In this document: positions 1 through 11,094 of the stretch, piece by piece
How positions within the stretch are numbered: position 1 is the stretch's first letter
How the letters are laid out: each line of letters begins with the position of its first letter
Assembly: GCA_029876055.1 (NCBI GenBank)
Contig: CM056877.1
Coordinates: 434,001-498,000, forward strand
From: Madurella fahalii
Lineage: Eukaryota; Ascomycota; Sordariomycetes; Sordariales
Reading direction: 5' to 3'
Length of the DNA stretch: 64,000 nt
Notes under the pieces: model-generated
Databases searched by the model: none
What the model saw: only the letters and a program-made list of their open reading frames with translations
Told to the model about the DNA's origin: nothing
Made by a program: the position numbers and the translations under genes

Positions 1-437
1 GCAACTGCGTATTGGAGGCACGGCGTAGCCTGCATGTTCTCGCCATTGTTTACCGAGTTCATTCATGCAACCAATATCCTGGTCACCAGAAGAGCTGAAC
101 AGGAGAAGCTGACGTGAATGCAGGGGAGGGGCGCAGAAACAATACCTGGGGTCGCTCAACATGATTTGTTGACACCAACGGGATTGGGGGTTCTTGGCGA
201 ATGCCTGGAAAATGTTCTACCTTTAGGCAAAGCAATCACAGCAAAGAGTTGGAAGAGGATGGGAGGCGTGGGCTTTGGCAGGCGGCAATATCTGAGGTGT
301 TAAAGATTTTAAGCTAAGTTATCTTACCTAAGCTATGAACTCCCCCCGTCACCCTATAAACCAAGCTGAGTCCGAGTTAGGTGCTTACTCGGTACTCCAA
401 ACAGGCTACACCATCGAATACTCCACTCGCCAGCACG
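1..437. other. left-edge intergenic stretch
   Basis: No convincing gene is seen. The open frame at 118-303 has no recognisable motif and its composition looks like chance. The stretch just before 381 probably holds the promoter and leader of the P450 gene that follows. Confidence 0.5.
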
Positions 438-2570
438 ATGCTTCTGCTGATGTTAACTAGTAATGCTCTAGGAGCAATGTTCTTCAGTCTCGCCGTTATC
501 TCGGTCCTGCTTCTGTGCTCCGTTTCCGTCTCTCCTAAGAAACACCCATGGCCAGTTCCGTCACACATTTGGTCAATCCTTCGCAGTCCGGTGTCAGTGG
601 TCAAGAGGCGTGCTAAGGCCTGGGCCTTCCTCTTTAGAGGCCCGAGCATTATACAAGATGCATACAACGAGGTAGGGTTCCGGTCTCAACCCTTCATCGT
701 GACAGCTAGCTGGGCTAACTTGCCAACTTCAAAGGCCCAGAGAACTCCATTCTTCATCGACGTACCCGAAAACCGCTATCTCGTCGTGTCTTCCTGGAAT
801 CACATCAAGGAAATTGATGCTGCGCCGGACAGTGTTTTGTCTCTTCAGGCGGCGGCAAAGGAGGTTTTACAGCCAAAATACACCATGACAAACTTCAACT
901 GGCTCGACAAAAGAGGAGTGGAAGGCACACCGCTGATCAGAACACTGCGTACACTCCTCACAAACCACCTTCCCGAGATCTTGCCCGAGATCCGACGTTC
1001 TATGTCGGGGCTCATGGACACACTTTATGACGCCCACCCAGTTGTAAATGGCAAGAGCACATGGAATTTTGACTCGTGATAATGGCTAATAAGTGATCTA
1101 GGCACCAAGTCCTCTCCACTGTATTCAATGGTGGTGAAGGGGATTGCACACTCCAATGCTCTGGCATTTTTCGGGACAGATCTGGGTACTTGGACCTTCT
1201 TAACCCACCCTACTATAGACTGACTGTAACCACCAGCACGGAACGAGACCTTCATGAAAGCCGGGATTGATTTCATCGAGCAAACGGTTCTCATCGCTGA
1301 AATATTACGGGTGCTCCCCAGCGTCATCTCCGAGTAAGCCGATGAGAGTTCGAATCTAAAGCCATCTCACCTAACTTTTGAACCAAATCAGTCCGATTGG
1401 AAAGCTGTTGTCCAAAACGCTCAACTCTGGTCAGATCATGTTTGGCCACTTGTTGCCCGTAGCTGCCGAGCGCCTTGAAGAGAGGGCTCGACAGAGACTT
1501 GGGCACAAAGTCCCTGAACATGTAGGTTCTTTCCCGTCTCAACATGATGCTGATTTCGATGGCCTGACGGAAACACAGAAAGATTGCATTCAATGGGTTA
1601 TGGAGACATCACCGAAAGCAAACCCATGGTCAGCCGAACGGATAGTACACGAACTCATGGCTTTATGGTTCGGATCCGTGCACATAACGTCAACCGTGAG
1701 TGAGAGAGGCGCCCCGAACACATGCACACCACCAACTCAGCCCCCTTTGATCACTTCAGGTTCACGTGGAAACTGATGCTTCTATACGACATACCAGACT
1801 ACTTGTTTTGCCATTCATGATCTCTGCCTCCGGCCAGAGTATATCGAGCCGCTTAGGAAGGAAATTGAGAGCACCGGATGGGAAGCGTTCGAGAAATCTG
1901 GCGGAAAATGCTTCCCCCTGCTCGACAGCTTCATGAAGGAATCGGCACGTGTCACTCCCGTTGAATCAGGTGCGTGAACATGCTGGCTACCTGACTTTAG
2001 CCGCTGGATTTTCGTTTTGCAGGCAAAGCCCAGCTGGCTGACGGGGAACCGCACAGTGAGCACCCGCCGTAAGGCTCTTCAACCATTCCAGCTGTCAGAC
2101 GGGTCCAAGATCGATGTAGGCCAGTGGGTTTGCACGGCACCCCGGGGTATGTCATTAGATGCGACTTACTACACGAACCCGGGAGAGTTCCACGGTTTCC
2201 GATTTGTCGCGCCCGAGCTCCTCGCCGACCTCCAGCACACGAGCTTCCAAGTCCCACAGCCTGGGAAAACGTCTACGTTCACTGAAGTGTCGGACTGGCA
2301 ACTTTGGGGCACGGGGAAATGCGCATGGTAAGCTTACCTGCCTAATTGATCGCTCCAAGCCTTTGCGGCACGATTGCTGACCAAGAAAACCGCGCAAGCC
2401 CTGGAAGATACTACGCCTCTGCGGCGATGAAGACCATGCTTGGCCTATTCATCACCAAGTACGACATGCAGCTTTCGGACCCCAAGGCCTCTCGCTACTT
2501 TGCCTGGCGCACCTTTATCTACCCATTCCCCTCCACGACGGTACTTCTCCGTCCTCGGGCTGCTGTCTAA
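438..2570 (+). CDS. cytochrome P450 monooxygenase (ent-kaurene-oxidase-like secondary-metabolism type)
   Basis: A haem-thiolate monooxygenase, probably ER-anchored by the hydrophobic N-terminus that starts at the ATG at 438 (an in-frame ATG at 381 adds 19 residues). Proposed exons: 438-1043, 1110-1185, 1237-1333, 1392-1695, 1798-1969, 2057-2327 and 2399-2570, giving about 565 aa. Visible motifs are the I-helix stretch ending WFGSVHITSTTT, the K-helix ExxR as KESAR, and the haem loop WGTGKCACPGRYYA. The haem loop is recovered only when the intron 2328-2398 is removed, because it interrupts the Cys-Pro pair. Every later intron has a normal donor and acceptor and keeps frame. The first intron is uncertain: the frame hits stops at 1077, and 1044-1109 is the only phase-matched option I found, but it removes a WNF segment that could be coding. 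The substrate is unknown; the resemblance to the kaurene-oxidase/CYP68-CYP503 group is from memory. Confidence 0.82.
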
Positions 2571-3485
2571 TTGCCTGGGAATAACTTTCCCATGCATGTG
2601 GGTCCAAGGGAACCATGACTGAGAAATGAAATTCTATGTCTCAGGGAGTCAACAGTGTTTTTTTTTTTTTTTTCATACTCATGTGAATGTGGTTGTTGAG
2701 ATTAGTAGCCGAGAATTCAAGAGGTTCTTTCCATCACCACAAGTCCGTATGCCTTCAGGCGCAGTAGGGTGTGTCACCGGAAAAGGCTGTGGTTTCAGCC
2801 AGCGGAAAGCCACCCCGGCACGGGATGGGCCAAACACGAGGCTCCCTTTTTTTTCTGCCAAAGTGGCTTTGTTGGCACGACGTTTGGCTTCCAACTGCAG
2901 GGGTCCACTTCTGCACTTTCGAGGCCCGTGATCGGTTGGAGTTAAGATTGGTGGTTTGATATTGTTGACCCTACAGGACACGGAAATATAACCGCCGCAT
3001 TAATGCCGACTGGGACAGGTTGCCTGAGGGCTGTGACAGCTGGGCTTTTTGGGGGCTGTTTTGATATTGAGCATGGTTTGGAACACACTGTACTGCATGC
3101 AAGCACGACGACCAACAACGGTTACACAGTTCGTCGGCCGAGTGATCTGATTGCGCGCCGTGTACGCCCCCAACAAGCCCAACTGATTTTGCCATCTCAT
3201 TCTCGCCCCAGGGCAACCGCGCAATCGAGCCAAGCAGGCAGAAAGCGGAGGCAGCCACGCATTCTTAAAACGCGCCGCTCTCCCCAACACCACCCCCAAC
3301 CCAATCAAACCTACATCCTACCAAGTATCCGCATCTCCTAAGCCCAACCTAGGAAGAGACACCAAACCCATCACGCCAAGCAACCCCCCTCACGTTCATC
3401 TCATCGGCCCCCACAAGGCTTCCACGAAGGAAAAAAAGAGGGGAAAAAGGAAAACCGGAAAAAAAAAAGAGAGAGAGAGAGAAAA
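2571..3485. other. intergenic; T16 tract and polypurine leader
   Basis: No supported gene. A T16 run lies at 2658-2673. From about 3424 to 3485 the top strand is almost pure purine (A/G runs ending in GAGAGAGA), directly before the ATG at 3486, so it is likely the 5' leader or core promoter of the next gene. Confidence 0.5.
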
Positions 3486-3869
3486 ATGATTTGGAACTTC
3501 AACCCGCGCCACATCCTCCCGCTCTTCGTAGCGACGACGACCACAATCGGCGGCATCCTGCCGCTGTTCAACCCGCGGGGGGCCATGGTGGAGTTTGGGT
3601 TCCCCGCGCACGTGGCCGAGACGCGCGCGGCGCACGCCGTCATGGTCGCGGGCCAGACCCGCACCACCGTGCTCGGCCTGCTGTACTTCATCTTCTACTT
3701 CCAGGGCAAGTACGCCGAGCTCGACACCGTCCTGGCCGTGTTCGGCGGCTACGCCGGCCTGCTCGACTGCTACGTCGTCTGGAAGGGCGGCAACCGCCGC
3801 TGGGCCCTCTTCCGCCTCGTCGCGTCCTGGTCCATTGCGGCGTGGGGCTTGGCGCGCATGACGGCTTGA
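3486..3869 (+). CDS. small membrane protein, DUF4267-like
   Basis: A 127-aa intronless protein with about four hydrophobic segments: residues ~10-28, ~57-73, ~80-97 and ~105-123. The pattern of an N-terminal GGILPLFNP turn followed by an FGFP motif, then an Arg-containing TTVLGLLYF helix, matches the fungal DUF4267 family as I know it. That family consists of small integral membrane proteins of unknown function. Codon use is strongly GC3-biased, unlike the AT-rich flanks, which supports real coding. It starts immediately after a polypurine leader and lies between a P450 and a drug-type MFS transporter, so a link to small-molecule metabolism is possible but unproven. Confidence 0.72.
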   Translation: MIWNFNPRHILPLFVATTTTIGGILPLFNPRGAMVEFGFPAHVAETRAAHAVMVAGQTRTTVLGLLYFIFYFQGKYAELDTVLAVFGGYAGLLDCYVVWKGGNRRWALFRLVASWSIAAWGLARMTA

Positions 3870-3928
3870 GAATGATCCGCTCACGGCACACCTGGCGCAC
3901 CCGCGGCCGGGGGGAGGGGTTTTGTGAA

Positions 3929-3951
3929 TGTGTGTGTGTGTGTGTGTGTGT
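3929..3951. repeat. (TG)n microsatellite
   Basis: Uninterrupted TG dinucleotide repeat of about 11 units, about 60 bp after the stop codon of the DUF4267-like gene and probably in its 3' UTR. A T18 tract follows at 4093-4110. Confidence 0.9.
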
Positions 3952-4461
3952 TGGGGTTGGTCTTGGTGATGGTGTCGTTGTACTACCTTTTTATGCAGTG
4001 AGATCTGATCTTCAAATGTTGATTGGGGTCTGGGTTCCGGTTTGCGGCGCAGGTGTTAGCACAGTCCAGCAATTATTTATTTATTTTGTTTCTTTTTTTT
4101 TTTTTTTTTTTCTTTTTTTGCTTGTGCCGCAGCAGTTAGTACTGTACTTTATGCTGTTGGGCCTGCGCACAGTACGTAATTACGTGCAATCGAGTCATGG
4201 ATACTATATGGACTCGGTTGTACAATATCGTCGGCATGGTCTCTACTAATGCGGCTGGAAAGGGGTGGGCGAGAGGTCAACAACGCAGTCTGTTTGTGAA
4301 AGCCAAATGGTCACCCGCTCCCTCCTTCTGTTTCTTCTCTCTTTTAAATCTTTTCGTTCTATTCCTTTTTTTCCCCCTTTACGTTTTGTTGCTTAGGTTT
4401 CTTTTTATTTTCAATACCCACACCGCCCTATCCTTGTGTACAGGATCTTCAGGTACTCAAC

Positions 4462-6129
4462 ATGTCCCAGGACAAGCAGGTCCAGCAGGTCGACGCCTCA
4501 GAGAATGAGCAAGGCGAAACCGAAAAATTTCAACATTCCTGGCGCATATGGTGCATCTTTATCGTACTTTGTTTGCTGTCTTTCATCTCTGCGGTAGACG
4601 CGACCATCATCACCACGTCTCTCCCTACTATAACGCGTGAAATAGGCGGTAGCCACGATTACGTATGGATTGCAAACTCGTTCCTGTTCGCATCCACCGT
4701 TCCCCAGCCTCTCTATGGCCAGATCTCCAACATCTTCGGCCGGCGCAACCCGATGTTGGTCTCGATCGCGCTCTTCGCCCTGGGTAGTGGGCTTGCCGGA
4801 GGCGCAACAAACTCGGCCATGTTGATCGCCGCCCGCACGATCCAGGGCCTAGGGACTGGCGGTCTCTATGTTCTCTCCGACATCATCATATGCGATATAA
4901 TACCGCCTCGGTACCGCGGCCCGTATCTGAGCGCCGTGCTATCGACCGCGGCAATCGGTACCACCATCGGCCCCATCATCGGTGGCGCTCTAGCCCTGAC
5001 CAACTGGCGCTGGATCTTTTGGCTCAACCTTCCTATATCCGCTGTCGGGCTTTTCGCCATCTCCCTTCTCCTCAACGTCAAGTATAACCGCAGCCCGACC
5101 TGGCTCTCCGCGCTAGCTCGCGTCGACTTTCTTGGAAATGCAATCTTTCTACCATCCATGGTAGCAATCTTCTTTGGCCTTATCATGGGCGGTACTCCCG
5201 GCTACCCTTGGGATTCATGGCGGATTATCTTGCCTCTTGTCCTCGGCGTGGTGGGCTGGCTTGCGTTCCATTTCCACCAGGCATCGCCCATCTGCCGTGA
5301 GCCGAGCACTCCGCCCCGGCTCTTCAAGCACCGTACCTCGATAGGCGGGTTCATCATCATTTTCCTTGGGGCCGTTATCCTGCAGGCGATCAGCTACTTC
5401 TTACCCATTTACTTCCAGGCTGTTAAGGGGGTGTCGCCTTTGATGTCCGGTGTCTACTTCCTGCCCTTCGCATTGGCTATTATCCCGTTCGGCGGCCTTA
5501 CCGGCTTCTTCATGTCCAAAACCGGCCTCTATATCCCGCTGCATTGGCTTGGCTTTGCGCTTAGCGCTATCGGCGTGGGTCTTTACTCAATCCTGGATGA
5601 GGCATCGAGCGACGCGGCCTGGGTCGGCTTCCAAATCATTGCATCAGGCGGCACGGGCATCATCTTTACGGCCACACTTCCGTCGACGTTGGCCCCACTG
5701 CCCGAATCGGACGTCTCGGTGGCTACGGGCACGTATTCATTCGTGCGTTCGTTTGGCCTCGTCTGGGGTGTTACTATGGCTTCCATTGTTTTCAACGGCC
5801 AGGTTGACGTCCGCGTCGACGCCTCGGCCACCCCCGTTGTCCACAGCGTCCTAGTTGATGGCGGAGCCTACGCATATGCTGCTACCATTGGAGGTGACGG
5901 CGCGGGTGCAGCCGCCTTCAGGCTGTTGCCCGAGGCAGTCAGGACTGAGATCATTGATGTTTATGTTCAAGCGCTCAGAGTTGTGTGGCTAGTGGTGGTG
6001 GCTGTGTCTTGTCTCGGCTTCCTTATTACTTTCTTGGAAAAGCACGTTGAGCTGCGGAAAGATCACTCAACCGAATATGGATTGGTGGAGGAAGAGTCGA
6101 AGACAACTAGACTAGAGGATGGCCGTTGA
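4462..6129 (+). CDS. MFS transporter, DHA2 (14-TM) drug:H+ antiporter type
   Basis: A 555-aa plasma- or vacuolar-membrane transporter encoded in one exon. TM1 is followed by the DATIITTSLPTI stretch typical of the DHA2 family, then a motif-A loop (GQISNIFGRR) and a motif-C-like GPIIGGAL segment followed by NWRWIFWLNLP. About 14 hydrophobic segments span residues ~30-530. Members usually export toxic compounds or secondary metabolites by proton antiport; the substrate cannot be told from sequence. The upstream 150 bp is a CT-rich tract common before fungal start codons. Two P450 genes lie within 7 kb, which fits a small efflux/oxidation neighbourhood, but no backbone synthase is present. Length and motifs look intact. 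Confidence 0.93.
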   Translation: MSQDKQVQQVDASENEQGETEKFQHSWRIWCIFIVLCLLSFISAVDATIITTSLPTITREIGGSHDYVWIANSFLFASTVPQPLYGQISNIFGRRNPMLVSIALFALGSGLAGGATNSAMLIAARTIQGLGTGGLYVLSDIIICDIIPPRYRGPYLSAVLSTAAIGTTIGPIIGGALALTNWRWIFWLNLPISAVGLFAISLLLNVKYNRSPTWLSALARVDFLGNAIFLPSMVAIFFGLIMGGTPGYPWDSWRIILPLVLGVVGWLAFHFHQASPICREPSTPPRLFKHRTSIGGFIIIFLGAVILQAISYFLPIYFQAVKGVSPLMSGVYFLPFALAIIPFGGLTGFFMSKTGLYIPLHWLGFALSAIGVGLYSILDEASSDAAWVGFQIIASGGTGIIFTATLPSTLAPLPESDVSVATGTYSFVRSFGLVWGVTMASIVFNGQVDVRVDASATPVVHSVLVDGGAYAYAATIGGDGAGAAAFRLLPEAVRTEIIDVYVQALRVVWLVVVAVSCLGFLITFLEKHVELRKDHSTEYGLVEEESKTTRLEDGR

Positions 6130-6965
6130 AGCTTGTCTATGATGCGGAGGCGAGGTTAAAGTACCTTAGCTAATTAGGGCTTGAACAAGATTCAAGATTT
6201 TCATTGTCAGGAACCCAAACACACCAGTACCTTGGATAGCCAGAGAATACAGGTGCCTAAGACACCTAATTATAGCCTTATTAACTGCCTTAAGGATTCC
6301 CCCACCTGAAGCATACTTTGATACCCAAGCCGATGTAAACAAGGCACTAAGTAATTACCAACGCAATCGAGCGTCTAGCGTGACCCTGCCAACACCTCAG
6401 GTAGAATACTTAAGATTTCCGTTTCCTGGCACCGTCCAAGCCTTTTCGCTATGTAAGTCATTTAACACTAGTGGGCATGCCTCTGCTCTCCGCTCCCTGC
6501 TAGCTTATATGTATCTGGCATATGAGGCCTTTGTGATGGTGCTGTACAACGAGAACAATCTACCGTTACATTTGTACTCTATCGCTAGCTTTCGTCGAGA
6601 TTCCTAAGCAGGCCCTTCGAGCGGTGATACTGGGACAGAGCAATGTATGATAAGATACCGCGATCAGAGAGTGGGAGTGCAGGAATCGCGGAGCGATCTA
6701 TGGGCCAATGATACGGTCCCCAGATTCGGGACAAGGTTTCCAAGCGCCAGAGCGGTGGCTGACGCACCTGAGCCCTGGGTGTTTACATGTGTCTAAAAAT
6801 AGGTGCGGGGTGGTTTACCACAACACATGTTAAGGTGGGTAGAGAGGTATCTCAAAATCACCTTGATCAGTGTTTTGTGTCCTTGACATTTTCCTCTCAA
6901 AAGTACTTCCCAAACAAAACACATCCTTGCAGGCTCAAACCCAGCCAGACTTTGTCTAGCATAAC
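6130..6965. other. AT-rich intergenic stretch
   Basis: No supported gene. The part from about 6150 to 6420 is rich in TTAA/TAATTA words and short open frames only. The small open frames at 6380-6607 and 6585-6767 show no motif. Confidence 0.5.
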
Positions 6966-7028
6966 AGGTACATACCAACTTCAGAACGCAGCCCAGGTGT
7001 TTCAATGCACATAGCTAACATTTTGCAG
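6966..7028 (+). other. probable 5' UTR intron
   Basis: A donor GTACAT at 6966, a branch-like GCTAAC 15 nt before the acceptor, and the acceptor TTTTGCAG ending at 7028 make a plausible 63-nt intron. It ends 28 nt before the ATG at 7057, so it would lie wholly in the leader of the next gene. Inferred from splice signals only. Confidence 0.45.
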
Positions 7029-7056
7029 AAACAAAACCACCGCTCAGGCACATGTT

Positions 7057-7467
7057 ATGGAGAACCCTGCAACAGCATCGTGGGGTGTGAGCATCAGTGA
7101 CGCAGATTTCGAGAAGCTCAAAGCCGGTTTCCAGCCTCAGGCTATGGAAGATAAATGGGCGGTTTCAGTCGTGGATCCGGACCAGAGTCGCAGCATGTCT
7201 ATCCATATTGCTCGATCGTGGACAGGCAAAGTGCTCTATGTACTTGCTGTAAAGCCAAGCGACGGCGGCAGCAGTGCGAGCATCGAAGCCATCACCTGGG
7301 AACCGAATAGGCGTGGTGGAATTCACACTCCGGAAGAGAAAGCGAAGAAACAAGCCGCATTTCTATGCAGATGTTTGCTTGGGTGCGATTTAGATGCGCT
7401 TCCGGAATATGACAACTCGGTTTTCTATTATCCTGCCACCGAGATAGTCACAAACGGTTTCCATTAG
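7057..7467 (+). CDS. small conserved hypothetical protein
   Basis: A 136-aa soluble protein with no signal peptide or membrane segment, encoded in a single exon with balanced codon use. It begins with a WGVSISDADFEKLKAG stretch and has an EDKW...RSWTGK...AVKPSD core and a C-terminal alpha-helical Cys-containing part (LCRCLLGC). I have a weak memory of similar short unannotated fungal proteins but cannot name a domain. It lies between the MFS transporter and the aquaporin. Confidence 0.55.
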   Translation: MENPATASWGVSISDADFEKLKAGFQPQAMEDKWAVSVVDPDQSRSMSIHIARSWTGKVLYVLAVKPSDGGSSASIEAITWEPNRRGGIHTPEEKAKKQAAFLCRCLLGCDLDALPEYDNSVFYYPATEIVTNGFH

Positions 7468-8213
7468 GTGGACATGGAACTAAATCATATATTGTCTGCC
7501 TAATTCGATATTTAAGATGAAGGACTTGCGAGTCAAAGAAGACCATTTGCATGAGGCCGGGGTCCAGCACTGTCAGCCCATGGTGCAACAACCACCAATT
7601 TGGAGAAGAATGAGAATCATTTTCAGTGTTGGCCAAGCCAAGACGGCGTTCTAGAGGGAGAGAACCGGCGGGGAGCGCGGGAACATTGGGTTGGATGATC
7701 AATCCCGAGTATCTGACATCTTGTACTGTTGAAGAGAGGACACCGTAGGAACTCGGCTGCTCGCAAATGGCAGAGTGTTGTAGGCTCCCAGATTCAGGGC
7801 GCTTTGGTCCTATACCACTTACCCATGTTGCGATCTCTTCAATCGAAAAATCAACCGTTCAGCGAGCCAGTAGTCACAGCAACAGGCAGTGAGCGGGCCT
7901 TTACCTTTCGCCGATCATATAGCATCCGAATGGTTTCGAGTTCCCCAACACCGAAACCCACCTCGTTACTTTTTTTCCATTCGTTTTCACGTTGGACCAA
8001 CAGCGTCGGAACGCAGTCCTAGATATACATAGAGATCTTACACTAGATCTTATGTACTCGTTATCCTAACTACCTCGACTTTTACATTCTGGCATCGGCG
8101 ATAATTACCCTTGAGAACCGTCTTCAGTGCCATCGCGACACACACGCAACATCACTATTTCCTCCTTCTGTCAAACAGCGGGCAGGAGGGCCCAAACGGT
8201 AAAGACTAGAATC
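7468..8213. other. intergenic
   Basis: Space between two convergent genes. No open frame here shows a recognisable motif; the frames at 7448-7702 (minus) and 7729-8022 (plus) look fortuitous. It must contain both 3' UTRs. Confidence 0.45.
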
Positions 8214-9202
8214 TTACACCACCTCATTAGGATGGTCTGCGTCCTGTCCCGGATTCGCTTCCTCGTAATGGATATACTTGACAAGGGTGTAAAAGCTGGC
8301 ACTGAGAACTGATCCCAGAACTGGTCCCAGCCAGTATATCCAATGATAGCCGGGAAACGACCTAGCAGCAACAGCACATCCAAGACTCCTGGCTGGGTTC
8401 AGTGATGCTCCAGTGTAAGCCGTCCCTAACACATCAGACACGGCCAGCAATGACTTCTTGATTCCAAAAAGGGGGGGGGGGAGGGGGGGCGCCAAGGTCA
8501 GAGGATATTTACCAGCAATCATGGCCACAAAAAGCGCCAGACCGATGCCAATGGGGGCCAAGAAGGTGTCTTTTGACTTCTCACTGGCGAGCATGAGGAC
8601 CACGAAGACAAGAAGGGCTGTGAAAAGCATCTCCATGAACAGCCCCTGAACCACGGATGCTCCACCTCCCAAGACTGAGTTCGCCTCGGAAACATCCACA
8701 GGGAACATGGCCGAAACAAGGCCCCCGGCGCAAAGGGACGCAAGCAGCTGTGCGGGGACGAAGAGAAGGCCCCGGACCCAAGGGAGCTGGGAAGAGAGGC
8801 ATAAGCCCAGAGTGACCTATTTGTTGGGCGACGCCAATGTGTCAGCCTCACACTCCTTTCGAGGAAGCTGAGAAGAGAACAGGCTGTTGCCGTTACCGCT
8901 GGATTGAACAGGCCGCCACTGATGCGGTAAAAGGCCCAGACGTTGACCAGCAGAGAGAAGCTGTAGGCGAGCGAGATGAAGAGGACGGTCTCGCTGCTCA
9001 TGCCTCCCGTCGGAGCAGTCATTCCTGCGCGGCTGACGGCCATGACGTTCCCGGCATAGCTGAAGTAAAGGAAGAGAAGGGTTCCGACAAACTCGCCCAC
9101 CGTAGCAACCAGGTGAGCCTCCATGGGACTGAGCGATGGTTTGGCCCGCCACCGCCCCTGTCCCCGAGGCTTGTGGTCTTCGCCGTTGTGCTGAGTTGCC
9201 AT
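8214..9202 (-). CDS. aquaporin (MIP family water/solute channel)
   Basis: A 278-aa six-TM channel in three exons: 9202-8852, 8786-8513 and 8425-8214. The joined frame closes exactly. The first half has the NPAVT box after GGLF; the second half has GASLNPARS, which becomes continuous with the preceding helix (FVAMIAG) only after the 87-nt intron 8426-8512 is removed. The sequence after the first intron reads LPWVRGLLFVPAQLLA, as in fungal orthodox aquaporins. It likely moves water, and perhaps H2O2 or other small neutral solutes, across the plasma membrane. The second intron contains a long pyrimidine run (C7 and C11 on the coding strand). Both NPA boxes are intact and I see no lesion. Confidence 0.9.
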
Positions 9203-11094
9203 GATGTCCTATCGTTGTAGGGAGAATTTAGATGACTAGGTGCCGTCAAAGTTGATGAATGCGACTTGGTGGTGGAGAGCGTACTATTTAATCGTTTTTG
9301 ATATGGCACAGAGAAGCCTTTCAGATGTTTCAGTGTGACGACATTCTTGACACAAATGACTCACGTTGTCTTCCAATCTCCTCGTTAGGGAGTCGAGGAG
9401 CCGGGACGAACAAACAACTGAAAGCCCCTAGCACCCAATTACGGACAACAACCGGCCAACCCCGCTGATTGCCGATGTGATTGAAGTATTGGCGTGCGAC
9501 AGATGTCTCTTGTCGTTTGCGCGTTTTCGGGGTGTTACGATAGGGATCAGCGCTGCTGCTGGGCCTAATTGGCGGCGCTACAAGAAGCTGATGTCAGCGA
9601 CTGCAGCTGCAACTCGACGAGATGGCGGCGATCTCCCTTTCAAGGCCGCTCGAGTAAGCCATGTCTCAGAACAGTTACATGGATCATCAGCGAGAGAGAT
9701 GCAGTGCACTCTTTTTCCTTGGGCTCAGTTGACGTCATGGCTAGCCTGCTGTTTCACTCAGGCCGTCCCGTCCTCAGCTGAGAGGCTGAGGGATAGTTAT
9801 TAAATAGCTGGCCGGGACAGTTGGGTTGTTACCTGTAATCCCCAGATTCGGTGGGCAGTCCGCATTGTCTCACCGCTAGACTTCAGGAATCAGTGCTGGG
9901 AAGTGTATTTGTTGTAGATGGACGAAAACGTGCTTACTAAGGCAATTAACTACCTGAATTTTGCCCTGATAAGAAACACAGTTAGTTATATCGTATAATA
10001 TACTGTGACATGTATTGCGTTGGAAGTAAACATTTTCCTTTTCCTTTTTTTTTTTTTCTTTTCCCTTTTCTCAGTGTATTTTCTCGTTTCGTGCCTTTCG
10101 TCAAGAATTCATTCTAATCACAGTGTTTACTCCCCAACGCAGAGAACTTTTATTACATGGTCCTTGCGCCAGTTACTGCACAGGCTAATCACATGACATT
10201 ATACGAGGCGAACCAAAAGCGGCCAAATTATTTTGTTATGCCAGCCGAACCTAGATCCCTTGTCAACGTGTGAAATACAGTGAGGAGTCATATTGCACTG
10301 TAAGTTGTATCCTCCCTGACATCCCTGTTCTTGGTGTTAGCTAACCACAACGGGCAAAATTGAAACTGTAGATATATTGAGAAACTGGTGTGAAGTAGTG
10401 TTGTTGGCAGTTTGACTCGCAATCAGTTGTATTCATGCGCTCTAAGCTAGTCGCGAGTCCTATCCGGACCAGAGAGTCCCACGCCGGAGCAGCCAGTGAT
10501 AGGGAGGCTAGATTGGAGGATTAGATTAAGGAAACAATGGGTTAATCGAAGCGAGATATTACCCATACTTTAATATCTTGGAAAGAGAAATTTAAATGCC
10601 ATCCAGGAGATTTAGAAAGCAGTAGGTCAAGTTAGATCTGACCTTTGAAGATATCGTCAATGTACCTTGGATACAGCACCTCTGGAATGTCTGGATTGCC
10701 AAGGCTTTGAGCACACTGTGTGGTCTGTGCACCTGCCAGACCTACTAACAGAACAGCTCGGTCACTTTTAGCTCCAAGCCTCTGTAGGTAATCTCGCCTC
10801 AACATCCTCGAGTCCGAGTCGTCGAATGTTGAGCTGTTCCGGACCACCCCTTGTTAACATTAATATCAGTATGGCTGCTTGGATCCTTGTCCGCGTTGAA
10901 TAGCGCCTCGAGCTGTGTGGCGAACCGAATACGAGACGTGAGTGAGATTTTAGGGCCAACCATTTCGCGTCTGGAAGCCTACTGTTCTTTTTTCCCAAAT
11001 ATCTTCGACGTCGCGCTCCGAAGGACAACAACTGCATGTCCTAACTTCAACATCTGGCTCCATTGCGACGCGTGACGATCATCAACACTCAGCC
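9203..11094. other. long intergenic stretch, partly AT-rich
   Basis: About 1.9 kb between the divergently placed aquaporin and second P450. Open frames such as 9477-9803 and the minus-strand ones at 10632-11037 carry no recognisable motif. A T13 tract lies near 10046-10058, and 9930-10010 is strongly AT-rich. Confidence 0.45.
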
